DNA of 64,000 nt, taken from Candidatus Accumulibacter sp. ACC003. Lineage in GTDB: Bacteria; Pseudomonadota; Gammaproteobacteria; Burkholderiales; Rhodocyclaceae. The notes below the pieces were generated by a model. That model was not told the origin of the DNA. It worked only from the letters and a program-made list of their open reading frames with translations, and ran no database searches. The translations under genes were made by a program, and so were the position numbers. The DNA lies in the NCBI RefSeq assembly GCF_907163085.1, contig NZ_CAJQTX010000006.1, positions 1 through 64,000 on the forward strand, written 5' to 3'. This document shows, piece after piece, positions 31,067 through 40,018 of the stretch (positions within the stretch are counted from its first letter, which is position 1; every line of letters starts with the position of its first letter).

Positions 31067-31288
31067 CTGACGTTGCGCAAAACCCTTACTGTCGAGCACC
31101 GGTTTTCCTCGATACACCAGCCAATCGTTCCGCTACCGACAGGTTCTGGATCGATATTTGTCTGGCCGCCGCCTGCAAGGCCTGGACAAGTTGGCGGCTT
31201 TATATGCAGTTATGCCAGGTTACGAGGATTGTTACTCCCTCGGCCGCGCGACCCGCAACATCAGCTCGAGACTCTACAAAGGTCTGCC

Positions 31289-31675
31289 ATGTCCAAGACG
31301 ATTCACGATTCCTCTACCCCTGCCGCTGACGCGACGGCGTCTGTCGCCGAAGTCCAGCGCGAGGAAGCGCTGCTCAAGACTGGTGCTTTGCAGAGCGCGA
31401 TTTTCAACAGTGCCAACTTCTCAAGCATCGCGACTGATGCTCAAGGTGTCATCCAGATTTTTAACGTTGGCGCGGAACGTATGCTGGGCTACACGGCGGC
31501 GGACGTGGTGAACAAGATCACGCCCGCTGACATTTCCGATCCGCTGGAATTGATATCGCGCGCCGAGGCCCTGAGCGTCGAACTCGATAGCTCGATAACG
31601 CCGGGCTTCGAGGCATTGCTGTTCAAAGCCTCGCGCGGCATCGAAGATATCTACGAACTAACCTATATTCGCAAG
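31289..31675 (+). pseudogene. PAS-domain sensor protein, truncated by an IS
   Basis: From ATG 31289 the frame encodes MSKTIHDSSTPAADATASVA, a short coiled segment (EVQREEALLKTGALQ) and a PAS domain: SAIFNSANFSSIATDAQGVI, FNVGAERMLGYTAADVV and ISRAEALSVELDSSITPGFE, ending ELTYIRK. There the IS4-type element begins. A PAS domain of this kind normally continues into further PAS domains and a histidine kinase or GGDEF output; none is found beyond the IS, so the rest has been lost. The residual frame adds about 33 IS-derived residues. Confidence 0.85.
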
Positions 31676-33234
31676 GCAACGGTGTCCGGCTGCCTCATAG
31701 GTATGCCAACAACAATGGCCGCAACTGGGCCTCGTAGAGCGCCTGCGAGGCGGGTTTGTGAAAACAGTGCTTAAAAAACCGCAGGACTTGGCGGCTCACC
31801 TTGGAGGTGTAGCGGAATACCGGGGCAGTCCAGTCGGGGCGATCGGTCCCGTCGGTCGCCGAGGTCTGGCGCCGGTCCTGCTTGCGCAAAGCCTTCTCGT
31901 CCACGATTCCGTGCTGCCCCATTCTGTAGTGCACCAGCAGGGCCACCAAGAGGCTGGTGACAACGGCCAGGCGGACCTGATTCTCGATGGCCGCCACACT
32001 GGCGCCCCATGCCTTGGCGAGGCTGAAGTCGTTCTTCCATGTGTCGAAACATTTCTCCTCCTCCCAGCGGCGGGAGTAGAGGAAGGCGATGACGCCGGGC
32101 GCGAGGTCGAACTCGTTGGTCAGAAACTCCACGAGATGTCCTCGTCGGCTGCGGAAGGTGATCAGGCGCCAGTGTTGGCGGGAACTGAGCAAGGTGATGC
32201 GCAGATCGTTGAGCACCCCGTCGTTGGCCGGGACATCCTCGATCTTTAAGGGCTCGGTGGACTCGACGCACAGGCTGCTTTTCATGCGCGTGATCATGGT
32301 CACGCCCAAGCTCTTTTTCCGGTCATCCCAAAACGTCGCGTCGATGAAAGCGCGGTCGACCAGCCACAGCGCGCCCTTGTCACGGGTCATGGCCTGCGCG
32401 GATTGGTCATAGTCGCGCAACAGAGTGATTTCGTGGCGACTGCGGGTGTCGACGTGCACGTCGGTGGGGCAACCCAGGCGCACGTCGTAGAAGCTCAACA
32501 GCGCGTGCCCCTTGGGATTGTCCGTCCCGCCCTGGCGGGGCGTACACCGCCCGTAGTGGGCGCTTTCGCTCTGATAGGTCCCATCCATTGCATACACCGG
32601 CCGTCCTTGCAGGGCTGGGAATTGCGCCAGGCGATCCGGCAGCGCGGCCCGGGCCTCGGTGAGCAACGGCGGCATCGCCGCCTCCAAGACCGTGCGGCGG
32701 CGGCGCGAGGACAGCGCGTCCGACCAGGTGGAACGTGCCAGCGGGACGCGCTGCGCCGTCCCCGGCTCGCAATGCAGCAGCGACTGCACCTGCTCGCGCA
32801 GGGTGCGCATGCCCTGCAGGTGGCGCAGCACCCCCAGGCCGATAAAATCCGCCATGCTCAACACTCGCGATACCGCGTCGGTACCGCGCACCTGCGCCAA
32901 GGCACGAGCCATCGGCGCCAACAATTCACCCAAGACGGTTTGGTTCATGAGGCTATCCATGACCGCAGTTAATCGTTCGGTATCCACAAGACACTCCAAT
33001 AAGCTGTTGTTTATACAGCCAAAATTGCGAGCATTTTGCCAAACCTTTGTCAAGTGTTTTTCGCATTATTTTAAAAATATTTTTGCCGCCTCAATATCCG
33101 CGCCATAGAGCACGTCGATTTCGAACCTGCCGCTTTTCTATTAAATACTCAAATTATCCGCGTATAACACGACTGCGACGCCGCCTTGTGGTGGATTACC
33201 TGCTTCGGCCAAAATTCAAGCCGGACACCGTTGC
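31676..33234 (-). mobile_element. IS4-family insertion sequence
   Basis: A 1,559-bp element bounded by 15-bp inverted repeats GCAACGGTGTCCGGC (31676-31690) and GCCGGACACCGTTGC (33220-33234), holding one transposase gene. No target duplication: the left flank is the PAS gene and the right flank is an inverted fragment of the same IS. This indicates rearrangement or deletion after insertion. Confidence 0.9.
31695..33053 (-). CDS. IS4-family transposase
   Basis: A 452-residue DDE transposase, uninterrupted. Visible features: the first Asp in PVYAMDGTYQSESA, the second in ALWLVDRAFIDATFW, and the IS4-type YREK-like block YSRRWEEEKCFDTWKNDF containing the catalytic Glu. The N-terminus is helical (LLAPMARALAQVRGTDAVSR). 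The stop lies five bases inside the left terminal repeat. The start could be at 33053 or at an internal Met (MDSLMNQTVLG). Confidence 0.93.
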   Translation of the reverse strand: MTKVWQNARNFGCINNSLLECLVDTERLTAVMDSLMNQTVLGELLAPMARALAQVRGTDAVSRVLSMADFIGLGVLRHLQGMRTLREQVQSLLHCEPGTAQRVPLARSTWSDALSSRRRRTVLEAAMPPLLTEARAALPDRLAQFPALQGRPVYAMDGTYQSESAHYGRCTPRQGGTDNPKGHALLSFYDVRLGCPTDVHVDTRSRHEITLLRDYDQSAQAMTRDKGALWLVDRAFIDATFWDDRKKSLGVTMITRMKSSLCVESTEPLKIEDVPANDGVLNDLRITLLSSRQHWRLITFRSRRGHLVEFLTNEFDLAPGVIAFLYSRRWEEEKCFDTWKNDFSLAKAWGASVAAIENQVRLAVVTSLLVALLVHYRMGQHGIVDEKALRKQDRRQTSATDGTDRPDWTAPVFRYTSKVSRQVLRFFKHCFHKPASQALYEAQLRPLLLAYL

Positions 33235-33327
33235 ACTGTTTTCACAAACCCGCCTCGCAGGCGCTCTACGAGGCCCAGTTGCGGCCATTGTTGTTGGCAT
33301 ACCTATGAGGCAGCCGGACACCGTTGC
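33235..33327 (+). repeat. Inverted terminal fragment of the neighbouring IS4-type element
   Basis: This segment is the exact reverse complement of the left end of the adjacent IS (31676 to about 31768), including the last codons of the transposase and the terminal repeat, ending GCCGGACACCGTTGC at 33327. It starts right after the right terminal repeat, so that repeat and this piece abut. It is a remnant of a second copy in opposite orientation. Confidence 0.92.
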
Positions 33328-33332
33328 TTCAG

Positions 33333-33440
33333 GTGCAAGCTGGTTTTGTTCTTGTCGGTCGTGTCCAGAGGAATCAGCTTGCGCACGATTTTCTTCAAGA
33401 GCGAGAGATGCTGCGGGGCCTTGTCGTGCCGTGCTGGCAT
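33333..33440 (-). pseudogene. ISAs1-type transposase fragment
   Basis: The sequence aligns with the C-terminal coding region of the intact ISAs1 transposase at 29205-29320 (shared stretches such as CTTGTCGGTCGT, CGATTTTCTTCAAGAG, GGGGC), with scattered differences and a truncated 5' part. The reading frame is broken. It is an older, diverged copy. Confidence 0.8.
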
Positions 33441-33501
33441 TCGCGTAGCCGCGACCCACTAGGGTGAATTCATCGGGCCAGTTTTGGTCCGGCCGTGCTC
33501 G

Positions 33502-33529
33502 CGAAAACCCCGCCGAAGCGGGGTTTTCG
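33502..33529 (-). terminator. Intrinsic terminator of the PEP-CTERM gene
   Basis: A hairpin CGAAAACCCCGC-CGAAG-CGGGGTTTTCG just past the stop of the gene at 33545. The stem is GC-rich, with an A/T-rich outer part giving a T-run on both strands, so it can act bidirectionally. Its core (CCCCGCCGAAGCGGGG) is identical to the hairpin after the second PEP-CTERM gene. Confidence 0.85.
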
Positions 33530-33544
33530 TGACGTTGGTACCGC

Positions 33545-34192
33545 TTAGTGATTTCGTCGACGCGCTGCGGCGAGACCGACCAAGGCCAAGCCCAGCAGGG
33601 CGAGGCTGGCGGGTTCCGGAGCGGCCGCCTGGCGCATCGTCGGACCGAAGCCTGGCGTATCTAACGAGACGGCAGGAAATGCAAGGCCGGAATCGAATCC
33701 TGATTGAAAGCCGCCGCCAAACGTGATTTCCGCGATGGTCGTGTAGGGCGCACCAATTTGCGCGATCAGTCCCGATGGCAGGAACAGTGTACCGATCATG
33801 TAGTCGTCTGGCGCCAAGGTCAGTGCCGTGATGTTTTCAAACAGCCACCGGCCGTCCTTGCTTGCCGATGCGACGGCTGTGCTCTTATCGGTGATCTCTA
33901 CGCTGGCGAGTTGCGTCTCGGTCGCCGCCCTCCATAAACGGGTGAGCGCTGTGCCGCCCAAGCCGTCGGGGCTGCTGTCCCACACGCCAAGGCCATCGAT
34001 CGTGATCTGTTTGATCACCTTGAACGACCAGCCAAACGTTATGCCCTTGGCTCCACATGAAATGGCAGTGCAGGAAAACGTCGTGCCTCCGGTATCGAGA
34101 TCGAGATCGAGCAGCAAGCTAGCGTTGGCGTTCTGAGGCGCGAGGCTCGTCACCAAGAGCATAGACGCCAGAAGTCCGATGATTCGGTTCAT
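33545..34192 (-). CDS. PEP-CTERM sorting-domain protein
   Basis: Secreted protein of 215 residues with an N-terminal signal peptide (MNRIIGLLASMLLVTSLA, cleavage near NANA-SLL) and a C-terminal exosortase signal: PEPASLALLGLALVGLA followed by AARRR. The middle is a beta-rich domain (FSCTAISCGAKGITFGWSF; LFLPSGLIAQIGAPYTTIAE) with a Cys pair. PEP-CTERM proteins are processed by exosortase EpsH/XrtA and tied to exopolysaccharide or floc formation. ATG 34192 was chosen over an earlier start because the signal peptide begins there. Monocistronic with its own terminator. Confidence 0.9.
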   Translation of the reverse strand: MNRIIGLLASMLLVTSLAPQNANASLLLDLDLDTGGTTFSCTAISCGAKGITFGWSFKVIKQITIDGLGVWDSSPDGLGGTALTRLWRAATETQLASVEITDKSTAVASASKDGRWLFENITALTLAPDDYMIGTLFLPSGLIAQIGAPYTTIAEITFGGGFQSGFDSGLAFPAVSLDTPGFGPTMRQAAAPEPASLALLGLALVGLAAARRRNH

Positions 34193-34531
34193 AAGTTTCC
34201 CCAAAAAATAGTTATTTGGCCTGCGCTGTGCTATTCGACCCAGCTTCAACGCCTCGCGCCAAGCGCCTGCGGTGCCCTGGCATCGCCAGAGTGCCGATGA
34301 AGTCAGTTAAGCAACAATCGATCCGAAATGCAAATCCATGATTTATTGCGCGCGATGGCCGCACCGTCGGTGGCCAGTGTAGCAAAATCCGATGGTGCAA
34401 AGGTGCCTTGCCGTGACGAGCCCTGCCGATGATCGGCCCGGCGCCGGCGACGTTCCGAGCTTGATCACGTCCGGTATCTGTCGAGATCGTTGTCGTCTGA
34501 GTTCATGCTGGCCCGTCAGCTACGGCGATGC
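34193..34531. other. Intergenic region upstream of the PEP-CTERM gene
   Basis: About 340 bp between the PEP-CTERM start and the end of the dehydrogenase gene. It must contain the PEP-CTERM promoter on the minus strand. No convincing sigma-70 or sigma-54 site or further gene was found. Confidence 0.5.
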
Positions 34532-35437
34532 TTAGCCCTCATTGATCGCGCTACGCCCGCTATTGCTCGCCACCGGGCTTCCACCGCTCCTCTCCAGAAC
34601 AGCGAGCAGCCGCGAGGTGTCCTGCGTTCCCCAGCCGGCGGCGATCAGCGCGTCGAGTTGCTGCATCACCGCGCTGGCGACCGGCAAGGGCACCGCCTGA
34701 CGCGTCGCTTCGGCCATCAGCATGGCGAAGTCCTTGTGGTGCAGGCGCGCCTCGACGCCGGCGGCGAAGTCGCGCGCCGCCATCTTGCCGCCAAAGAACT
34801 CGAGCACGCGTGAGCCGGCCGAACCGCCGAGAGTCGCAGTACGCACGCGCGCAAAATCGATTCCCGCCGCCTCTGCGAAACGCGCTGCTTCGGCGCAGGC
34901 TTCGATGGCTGCAACCATCACCAGCTGGTTGCACGCTTTCGCGACCTGCCCGGCGCCGGCGTCACCGACGCGGACGATGGTCTTGCCGAGGCAGCGAAAG
35001 ATCGGATCGAGCCGCTCTGCCAGCGCCGCCTTGCCGCCCCACATGATGGCCAGCGTCGCGGCTTGCGCGCCGGCGGTGCCACCGGAAACCGGGGCATCGA
35101 CAAAATGGCGAGCACGCGCTTCGTAAGCTGCGGCGATGGCCCTGGCGACGGACGGCGCAATGGTCGAGAAATCGACGTGAATGGCGTCCGCCGCCAGGCC
35201 TTCGAGAAGCGGCGCCGTCAGGCCGACGACGTCGGCGCTGCCAGTGACGTTGGTGCACACCATCTCGCAGCACGCGGCCAGTTCCTGCAGGCTTGCCGCG
35301 CGGCGCGCGCCGAGCGCCAGTAGCGCGTCGGCGGCGTCGGGGCGGCGGCTCCAGACCGTCAATTGATGGCCGGCCGCCAGCAGGCGTTCGGCCATCGGCC
35401 GGCCCATGCCGCCGACGCCGATCAAGCCCAGCTTCAT
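34532..35437 (-). CDS. 3-hydroxyisobutyrate-dehydrogenase-family oxidoreductase
   Basis: NAD(P)-dependent beta-hydroxyacid dehydrogenase, 301 residues. The Rossmann motif is GLIGVGGMGRPMAERLL, the substrate motif FVDAPVSGGTAGAQ, and the catalytic Lys lies in GAGQVAKACNQL. It overlaps the stop of the neighbouring paralogue by 4 bp (ATGA), so the two are co-translated. Identity to the neighbour is moderate, so substrates may differ (3-hydroxyisobutyrate, tartronate semialdehyde and L-serine are options). Confidence 0.87.
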   Translation of the reverse strand: MKLGLIGVGGMGRPMAERLLAAGHQLTVWSRRPDAADALLALGARRAASLQELAACCEMVCTNVTGSADVVGLTAPLLEGLAADAIHVDFSTIAPSVARAIAAAYEARARHFVDAPVSGGTAGAQAATLAIMWGGKAALAERLDPIFRCLGKTIVRVGDAGAGQVAKACNQLVMVAAIEACAEAARFAEAAGIDFARVRTATLGGSAGSRVLEFFGGKMAARDFAAGVEARLHHKDFAMLMAEATRQAVPLPVASAVMQQLDALIAAGWGTQDTSRLLAVLERSGGSPVASNSGRSAINEG

Positions 35438-36309
35438 TGCGGCGTGGACAGTTTTTCGAGGAGCTTGAGCGCGGCGACCGAGTCGTCCTCACCCATGCCG
35501 CTGCCGACGATGGCGTTGAACAGTTGTGCGGTGGCAGCCGCGGCGGGCAGCATCAGGCCGAGGCGGTGCGCTTCCTCCATGACGATGCGCAGGTCCTTCT
35601 GGTGCATCCAGGCTTTGAAGCCCGGTTTGAAGTTGCGGTCGAGCATCCGCTGGCCGTGGTTTTCGAGGATGCGCGAGTAGGCGAAGCCACCGAGTAGCGC
35701 TTCGCGCACCTTGGCCACGTCGACGCCGTTCCTGGCCGCGAAGTTGAAGGCCTCGGCAACGGCCACGACGCCGACACCGGTGAGGATCTGGTTGCACGCC
35801 TTGGCAACCTGGCCGGCGCCGATGTCGCCGATCAAGGTCACCGACTTGCCCATCTTCTCGAACAGCGGCTTGACCTTCTCGAATACCTCCGGCTTGGCGC
35901 CGACCATGATCGTCAAGGCGGCGTTGATCGCGCCGACCTCGCCACCGGAAACCGGCGCATCGACGAATTCGATGCCTTTTTCGGCCAGGCTGGCGCCGAT
36001 TTCGCGCGCCGCGTTGGGGTTGATGGTGCTCATGTCGACGACGATCAATCCCGCTCTGGCGCCTTCGGCAAGGCCGGCTTCGCCCAGCGCCAAGGCCTTA
36101 ACGTCGGGCGCGTCGGCGACAATCGTGAACACGATTTCGGCGTGTTCGGCGACCTCGGCGGGCGAATCATGCATTCTCGCTTCGACGTCGCAGAAAGGCT
36201 CGAGCGAGGCGGCGCGGCGTGCCCAGAGGTGCAGCGTGTGGCCGGCCTTGGCCAGGTGTAGCGCCATGGGGCGGCCCATCAGGCCGAGTCCGATAAATCC
36301 GATTTGCAT
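35434..36309 (-). CDS. garR: 2-hydroxy-3-oxopropionate (tartronate semialdehyde) reductase-like
   Basis: A 291-residue beta-hydroxyacid dehydrogenase. It has GFIGLGLMGRPMALHLAKAGH, FVDAPVSGGEVGAINAALTIMVG and IGAGQVAKACNQILTG (catalytic Lys). Among family members it looks most like GarR/GlxR, which reduces tartronate semialdehyde to glycerate, an assignment by recall of the block TLTIMVGA-like region. Start ATG 36309 has GGAGAC upstream. It is upstream of the paralogue and downstream of the hydroxyacid dehydrogenase at 36345. Confidence 0.8.
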   Translation of the reverse strand: MQIGFIGLGLMGRPMALHLAKAGHTLHLWARRAASLEPFCDVEARMHDSPAEVAEHAEIVFTIVADAPDVKALALGEAGLAEGARAGLIVVDMSTINPNAAREIGASLAEKGIEFVDAPVSGGEVGAINAALTIMVGAKPEVFEKVKPLFEKMGKSVTLIGDIGAGQVAKACNQILTGVGVVAVAEAFNFAARNGVDVAKVREALLGGFAYSRILENHGQRMLDRNFKPGFKAWMHQKDLRIVMEEAHRLGLMLPAAAATAQLFNAIVGSGMGEDDSVAALKLLEKLSTPQ

Positions 36310-36344
36310 GCGTGTCTCCTGTGCCGACTTGCCGGGGTTTGGCG

Positions 36345-37325
36345 TTAACCGGCGAAGGTCGATGGGTTGAGCAGATTGGGCGGGCGCTTGCCGCTGAGCG
36401 CCGCGACCAGGTTGTCGGCGGCGAGCGATGCCATGCCGAGGCGCGTGGCGTAGGTCGACGATCCGATGTGTGGCGTCAGCACGGCATTATCGAGGGTCAG
36501 GAAGCGTCCGTCGAGCGCCGGTTCGTTCTCGAAGACGTCGAGGCCGGCGCCGGCAATGCGCCGCTGCTGCAGCGCGTCGATCAGGGCGTCGTCGTCGACG
36601 ATGCCGCCGCGCGCGACGTTGATCAGGTGCGCGCTCGGCTTCATCGCCGCCAGTTCGCTGGCGCCAATGAGGTGATGCGTGGCCGGCGAGTAGGGCAGCA
36701 GCAGGACCAGGAAATCGGCTTCGCGCAGCAGCTCATCCCGGCTGACCCAGGTGGCATTGCAGGCTTGTTCGGCGTCGTCGGCAAGGCGATGGCGATTGTG
36801 GTAGACGACTCGCATGTCGAAGCCAAGCGCGCGTCGGGCGACGGCCTGGCCAATGCGGCCCATGCCGAGGATGCCCAGCGTCGCGTGGTGAACGTCGTTG
36901 CCGAACCAGTTGTCGTGGAACTGCCAGCCTTGCCATTGGCCGGCGCGGAGCCATTTGTCGGCGCCGACGACGCGCCGTGCCGACGCCAGGAGCAGCGCCC
37001 AGACGGTATCCGCGGTGGTGTCGTCGAGAACGCCAGGCGTATTGGTGGCCATCACACCGGCGCCGGTAAGCGCCTCGAGGTCGAAGTTGTTGTAGCCGAC
37101 GGCGACGTTGCAGACCGCCTTGAGAGCCGGCGCTCTGGCCAGCACCGCCGCGTCGATACGGTCGGAGAGCAGCGTAATGGCGGCGACCTTGTCGGCCAGG
37201 CGGGCGGCGAGTTGCTCGGCGGGCAGCGCAGCGTCTTGATCGTTGTAGTCGACGTCGAAATGCGTCGACAGGCGTTCGACCAGTGCCGGGAAAATGGCGC
37301 GACAGACGAGTATTTTGGTTTTCAT
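36345..37325 (-). CDS. D-2-hydroxyacid dehydrogenase (glyoxylate/hydroxypyruvate reductase type)
   Basis: A 326-residue NAD(P)-dependent dehydrogenase. Motifs: VAVGYNNFDLEALTGAGV, NTPGVLDDTTADTVWALLL, the Rossmann GILGMGRIGQAVARRA, INVARGGIVDDDAL (Arg), ENEPALDG (Glu) and LTPHIGSSTYATR (His). This catalytic Arg-Glu-His set and the length match GhrB-type glyoxylate/hydroxypyruvate reductases. With the two hydroxyacid dehydrogenases downstream it suggests a glyoxylate/C3-acid route. ATG 37325. Confidence 0.88.
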   Translation of the reverse strand: MKTKILVCRAIFPALVERLSTHFDVDYNDQDAALPAEQLAARLADKVAAITLLSDRIDAAVLARAPALKAVCNVAVGYNNFDLEALTGAGVMATNTPGVLDDTTADTVWALLLASARRVVGADKWLRAGQWQGWQFHDNWFGNDVHHATLGILGMGRIGQAVARRALGFDMRVVYHNRHRLADDAEQACNATWVSRDELLREADFLVLLLPYSPATHHLIGASELAAMKPSAHLINVARGGIVDDDALIDALQQRRIAGAGLDVFENEPALDGRFLTLDNAVLTPHIGSSTYATRLGMASLAADNLVAALSGKRPPNLLNPSTFAG

Positions 37326-37433
37326 CGGCAGGGTTCCGTTTCAGTCATCGTGCTTGCGCCGCTCTTCGCTGTCTTCGCACACGGCCATCGCGACCCCGAC
37401 CGGCATCGCCAGAATGCTCTTGAAATGGCACGC

Positions 37434-38237
37434 TTATTTCGCTCCGGGAATCATGCCCAGGCGACGCGACATCAGCTTGGCCAACTCGTGGACGGTTCTT
37501 GCCGCGAGGCTGACGCGGTCTGCGCTGGACGGTGTGCTGCTGCTCTTCATCATGCTCAGCGCGACTGCCGCAACAGCCTGGTGTCCGCTGGCGTCAAAGA
37601 CCGGCGCGCCATAGCAGCACATGCCGGCACGTGTTTCCTCGTCGTCTACCGCAAAGTCCTGCTGCCGTGCCACTGCCAGGTTGGCCAGCAAGGACTCGAC
37701 GGAAGTCAGCGTTTTCGGCGTCAGGCGCTCCAGTTTCCGGCCCTGGTACAGCTGGCGTATACGCTCGTCGCTCATCGTGCTCAGCAGCGCTTTGCCGGTC
37801 GCCGTCGAGTGTGCGGGCAGCCGCATGCCGATGCGGTAGGTCAGGGCAAACGCTTGACTGCCATTTCGACACGCCACATAGACAACGTTGCTGCCGTCCA
37901 TGACGGCCAGCACGGCGGATTCCTCGGGCATGATGTGCAGGGAATCCCAGGCACGCCCGAATTCCTGGGTGAGGTCGGTGCGCGCCAGGTACGCGTGCGC
38001 CAGGTCGACCAGGTGCGTACCGAGGTGGTAGCTACCGTTGTCGAAACGCTGCAGCAGTCCGCAGAGCGTCAGGCTGGTGCACAGACTGAGCGTTGAACTC
38101 TTCGGCAGTCCGAGACGCGCGGCGATCTCGCCGAGGCTAAGCGCGTCGCGCGAGGCGGCGATCTCGTCAAGCACGCGCGCCGCTTTGAGCACCGATGGAA
38201 CTACCGCCTTGGGCAAATCACGGTTCGCCGTGTGCAC
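37434..38237 (-). CDS. IclR-family transcriptional regulator
   Basis: A 267-residue regulator with an N-terminal winged helix (VLKAARVLDEIAASRDALSLGEIAARLGLPKSSTLSLCTSL) and a C-terminal effector domain with MPAHSTATGKALLS-like residues (RLPAHSTATGKALL), a family hallmark. Divergent from the semialdehyde dehydrogenase gene and upstream of the oxidoreductase genes, so it probably controls both. The start is GTG 38237, with no strong ribosome site. Effector unknown. Confidence 0.87.
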   Translation of the reverse strand: MHTANRDLPKAVVPSVLKAARVLDEIAASRDALSLGEIAARLGLPKSSTLSLCTSLTLCGLLQRFDNGSYHLGTHLVDLAHAYLARTDLTQEFGRAWDSLHIMPEESAVLAVMDGSNVVYVACRNGSQAFALTYRIGMRLPAHSTATGKALLSTMSDERIRQLYQGRKLERLTPKTLTSVESLLANLAVARQQDFAVDDEETRAGMCCYGAPVFDASGHQAVAAVALSMMKSSSTPSSADRVSLAARTVHELAKLMSRRLGMIPGAK

Positions 38238-38283
38238 TGTCCAGTTGACCTCGCTGTCGTAGATCTCGTCGCCATGAATACGA

Positions 38284-38313
38284 TTGACACTTCGATTGGC
38301 ACGAACCTACTAT
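38284..38313 (+). promoter_or_regulatory. Predicted sigma-70 promoter of the semialdehyde dehydrogenase gene
   Basis: TTGACA at 38284-38289, then 18 bp, then TACTAT at 38308-38313. This is a near-consensus -35 with a fair -10, about 37 bp upstream of the ATG at 38350. It lies in the divergent region with the IclR gene, where the regulator would be expected to bind. Confidence 0.55.
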
Positions 38314-38349
38314 GGATAAAATTCAAAATCAAGCACGGGGTTCACATAT

Positions 38350-39849
38350 ATGAATGAAATTCGACAGCTGTCGCACTTCATCAATGGCCATCACGTTCCG
38401 GGATCAGGTTCGCGCTGGGGCGACGTCTTCAACCCGGCAACCGGGCAACTGACGGCGCGGGTGCCGCTGGCGAGCGCCGACGAGACCGCTCGGGCGATCA
38501 CCGCCGCCGCCACGGCGCTGCCCGGATGGGCAGATACGCCGCCACTGCGGCGTGCGCGCGTGCTGTTCAAGTTTCGCGAGCTGCTTGAGCGGCACCTCGA
38601 CGAGCTGGCGGCGATCCTCACCGCCGAGCACGGCAAGGTGCTCGCTGATGCCAGGGGCGAGATCATCCGCGGCATGGAAGTCGTCGAGTTCGCCTGTGGC
38701 ATCCCGCATCTGTTGAAGGGCGCTTACTCCGAGCAGATCGGCAGCGGCGTCGACAGCTGGTCGATCCGTCAGCCAATCGGCGTCTGCGCCGGCATCACGC
38801 CGTTCAATTTCCCGGTGATGGTGCCGATGTGGATGTTTCCGATCGCCCTGGCTTGCGGCAATACCTTCGTCCTCAAGCCGTCCGAGCGTGACCCGTCGGC
38901 CAGCGTGTTCATCGCCGAGCTGCTGGCGCAGGCCGATCTGCCAAATGGTGTATTCAACGTCATCCACGGCGACAAGGAGGCGGTCGACGGCTTGCTGACC
39001 GACGCGCGCGTGGCCGCGCTCAGCTTTGTCGGTTCGACGCCGATCGCCGAGTACATTTATGCCACGGGAAGCGCGCACGGCAAGCGCGTGCAGGCGCTCG
39101 GCGGCGCCAAGAATCACCTGCTGGTGATGCCGGACGCCGATCTCGCGCAAGCCGTCGATGCGCTGATCGGCGCCGCCTACGGTTCTGCCGGCGAACGCTG
39201 CATGGCGATCTCGGTGGCAGTCGCCGTCGGCGACGTTGGTGACCGGCTGGTGGCGGCGTTGGCGCAACGCGTGCGCTCGCTAAGAATCGGCGCCGGCATC
39301 GACCCGGCGATGGAAATGGGGCCGCTGGTTACGCGGCAGCATCTCGACAAGGTGCGCGCTTACGTCGATCTGGGCGTCGAGGAGGGTGCCGAGCTGGTGG
39401 TCGATGGCCGCGAACTGCAGGTGGCCGGTCACCGTGACGGGTATTTCCTCGGCGGCTGCCTGTTCGACCGTGTTTCTTCGGCGATGCGCATCTACCGCGA
39501 GGAAATCTTTGGCCCGGTGCTGTGCGTCGTCCGCGTTGCCGATTTCGAGGCCGCCATCGATCTCGTCAATGCGCACGAATACGGCAATGGCGTGGCGGTG
39601 TTTACCCGCAGCGGTCATATCGCCAGGGAGTTCGTGCGGCGCGTTCAGGTTGGCATGGTCGGCGTCAACGTGCCAATTCCCGTGCCGATGGCTTTCCATA
39701 GTTTCGGCGGCTGGAAGCGCTCGCTGTTCGGCGATCATGCGGTCCATGGTCCCGATGGCGTGCACTTCTACACCCGTCTCAAGACGGCGACTGCGCGCTG
39801 GCCACAGGACACAGCGAGTGCGGCCAGTTTCGTGATGCCGACGCACTGA
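38350..39849 (+). CDS. mmsA: CoA-acylating methylmalonate-semialdehyde dehydrogenase
   Basis: Converts methylmalonate semialdehyde (or malonate semialdehyde) plus CoA to propionyl- or acetyl-CoA, the last step of valine and related catabolism. The 499-residue product has [60 protein letters not shown], the catalytic Cys in [11 protein letters not shown], and [10 protein letters not shown], all typical of the MmsA group of the ALDH family. Together with the 3-hydroxyisobutyrate-dehydrogenase-like genes it suggests a branched pathway under the IclR regulator. Confidence 0.92.
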   Translation: MNEIRQLSHFINGHHVPGSGSRWGDVFNPATGQLTARVPLASADETARAITAAATALPGWADTPPLRRARVLFKFRELLERHLDELAAILTAEHGKVLADARGEIIRGMEVVEFACGIPHLLKGAYSEQIGSGVDSWSIRQPIGVCAGITPFNFPVMVPMWMFPIALACGNTFVLKPSERDPSASVFIAELLAQADLPNGVFNVIHGDKEAVDGLLTDARVAALSFVGSTPIAEYIYATGSAHGKRVQALGGAKNHLLVMPDADLAQAVDALIGAAYGSAGERCMAISVAVAVGDVGDRLVAALAQRVRSLRIGAGIDPAMEMGPLVTRQHLDKVRAYVDLGVEEGAELVVDGRELQVAGHRDGYFLGGCLFDRVSSAMRIYREEIFGPVLCVVRVADFEAAIDLVNAHEYGNGVAVFTRSGHIAREFVRRVQVGMVGVNVPIPVPMAFHSFGGWKRSLFGDHAVHGPDGVHFYTRLKTATARWPQDTASAASFVMPTH

Positions 39850-40018
39850 GCGCCGGTGAGCGCGAATATCGACTCGCCGCCTTGGCCGTAGCTGGTCCGG
39901 CTGGCGCCGCTTTGGCCAGCGGGCCATTGCCTGTGATAGGCTGTACTTGTTGGTGGTGCCGCTTTGCTGCCGTAGCTCATTGCCGTTGTCCGATAACCAA
40001 CCGAGGAGAGATTTGCTG

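Noticed and set aside
36312-38096. Long plus-strand open frame (594 codons) opposite the dehydrogenase and IclR genes
   Set aside because: It is antisense to well-supported minus-strand genes, has no domain or ribosome site, and arises from the codon bias of GC-rich genes.
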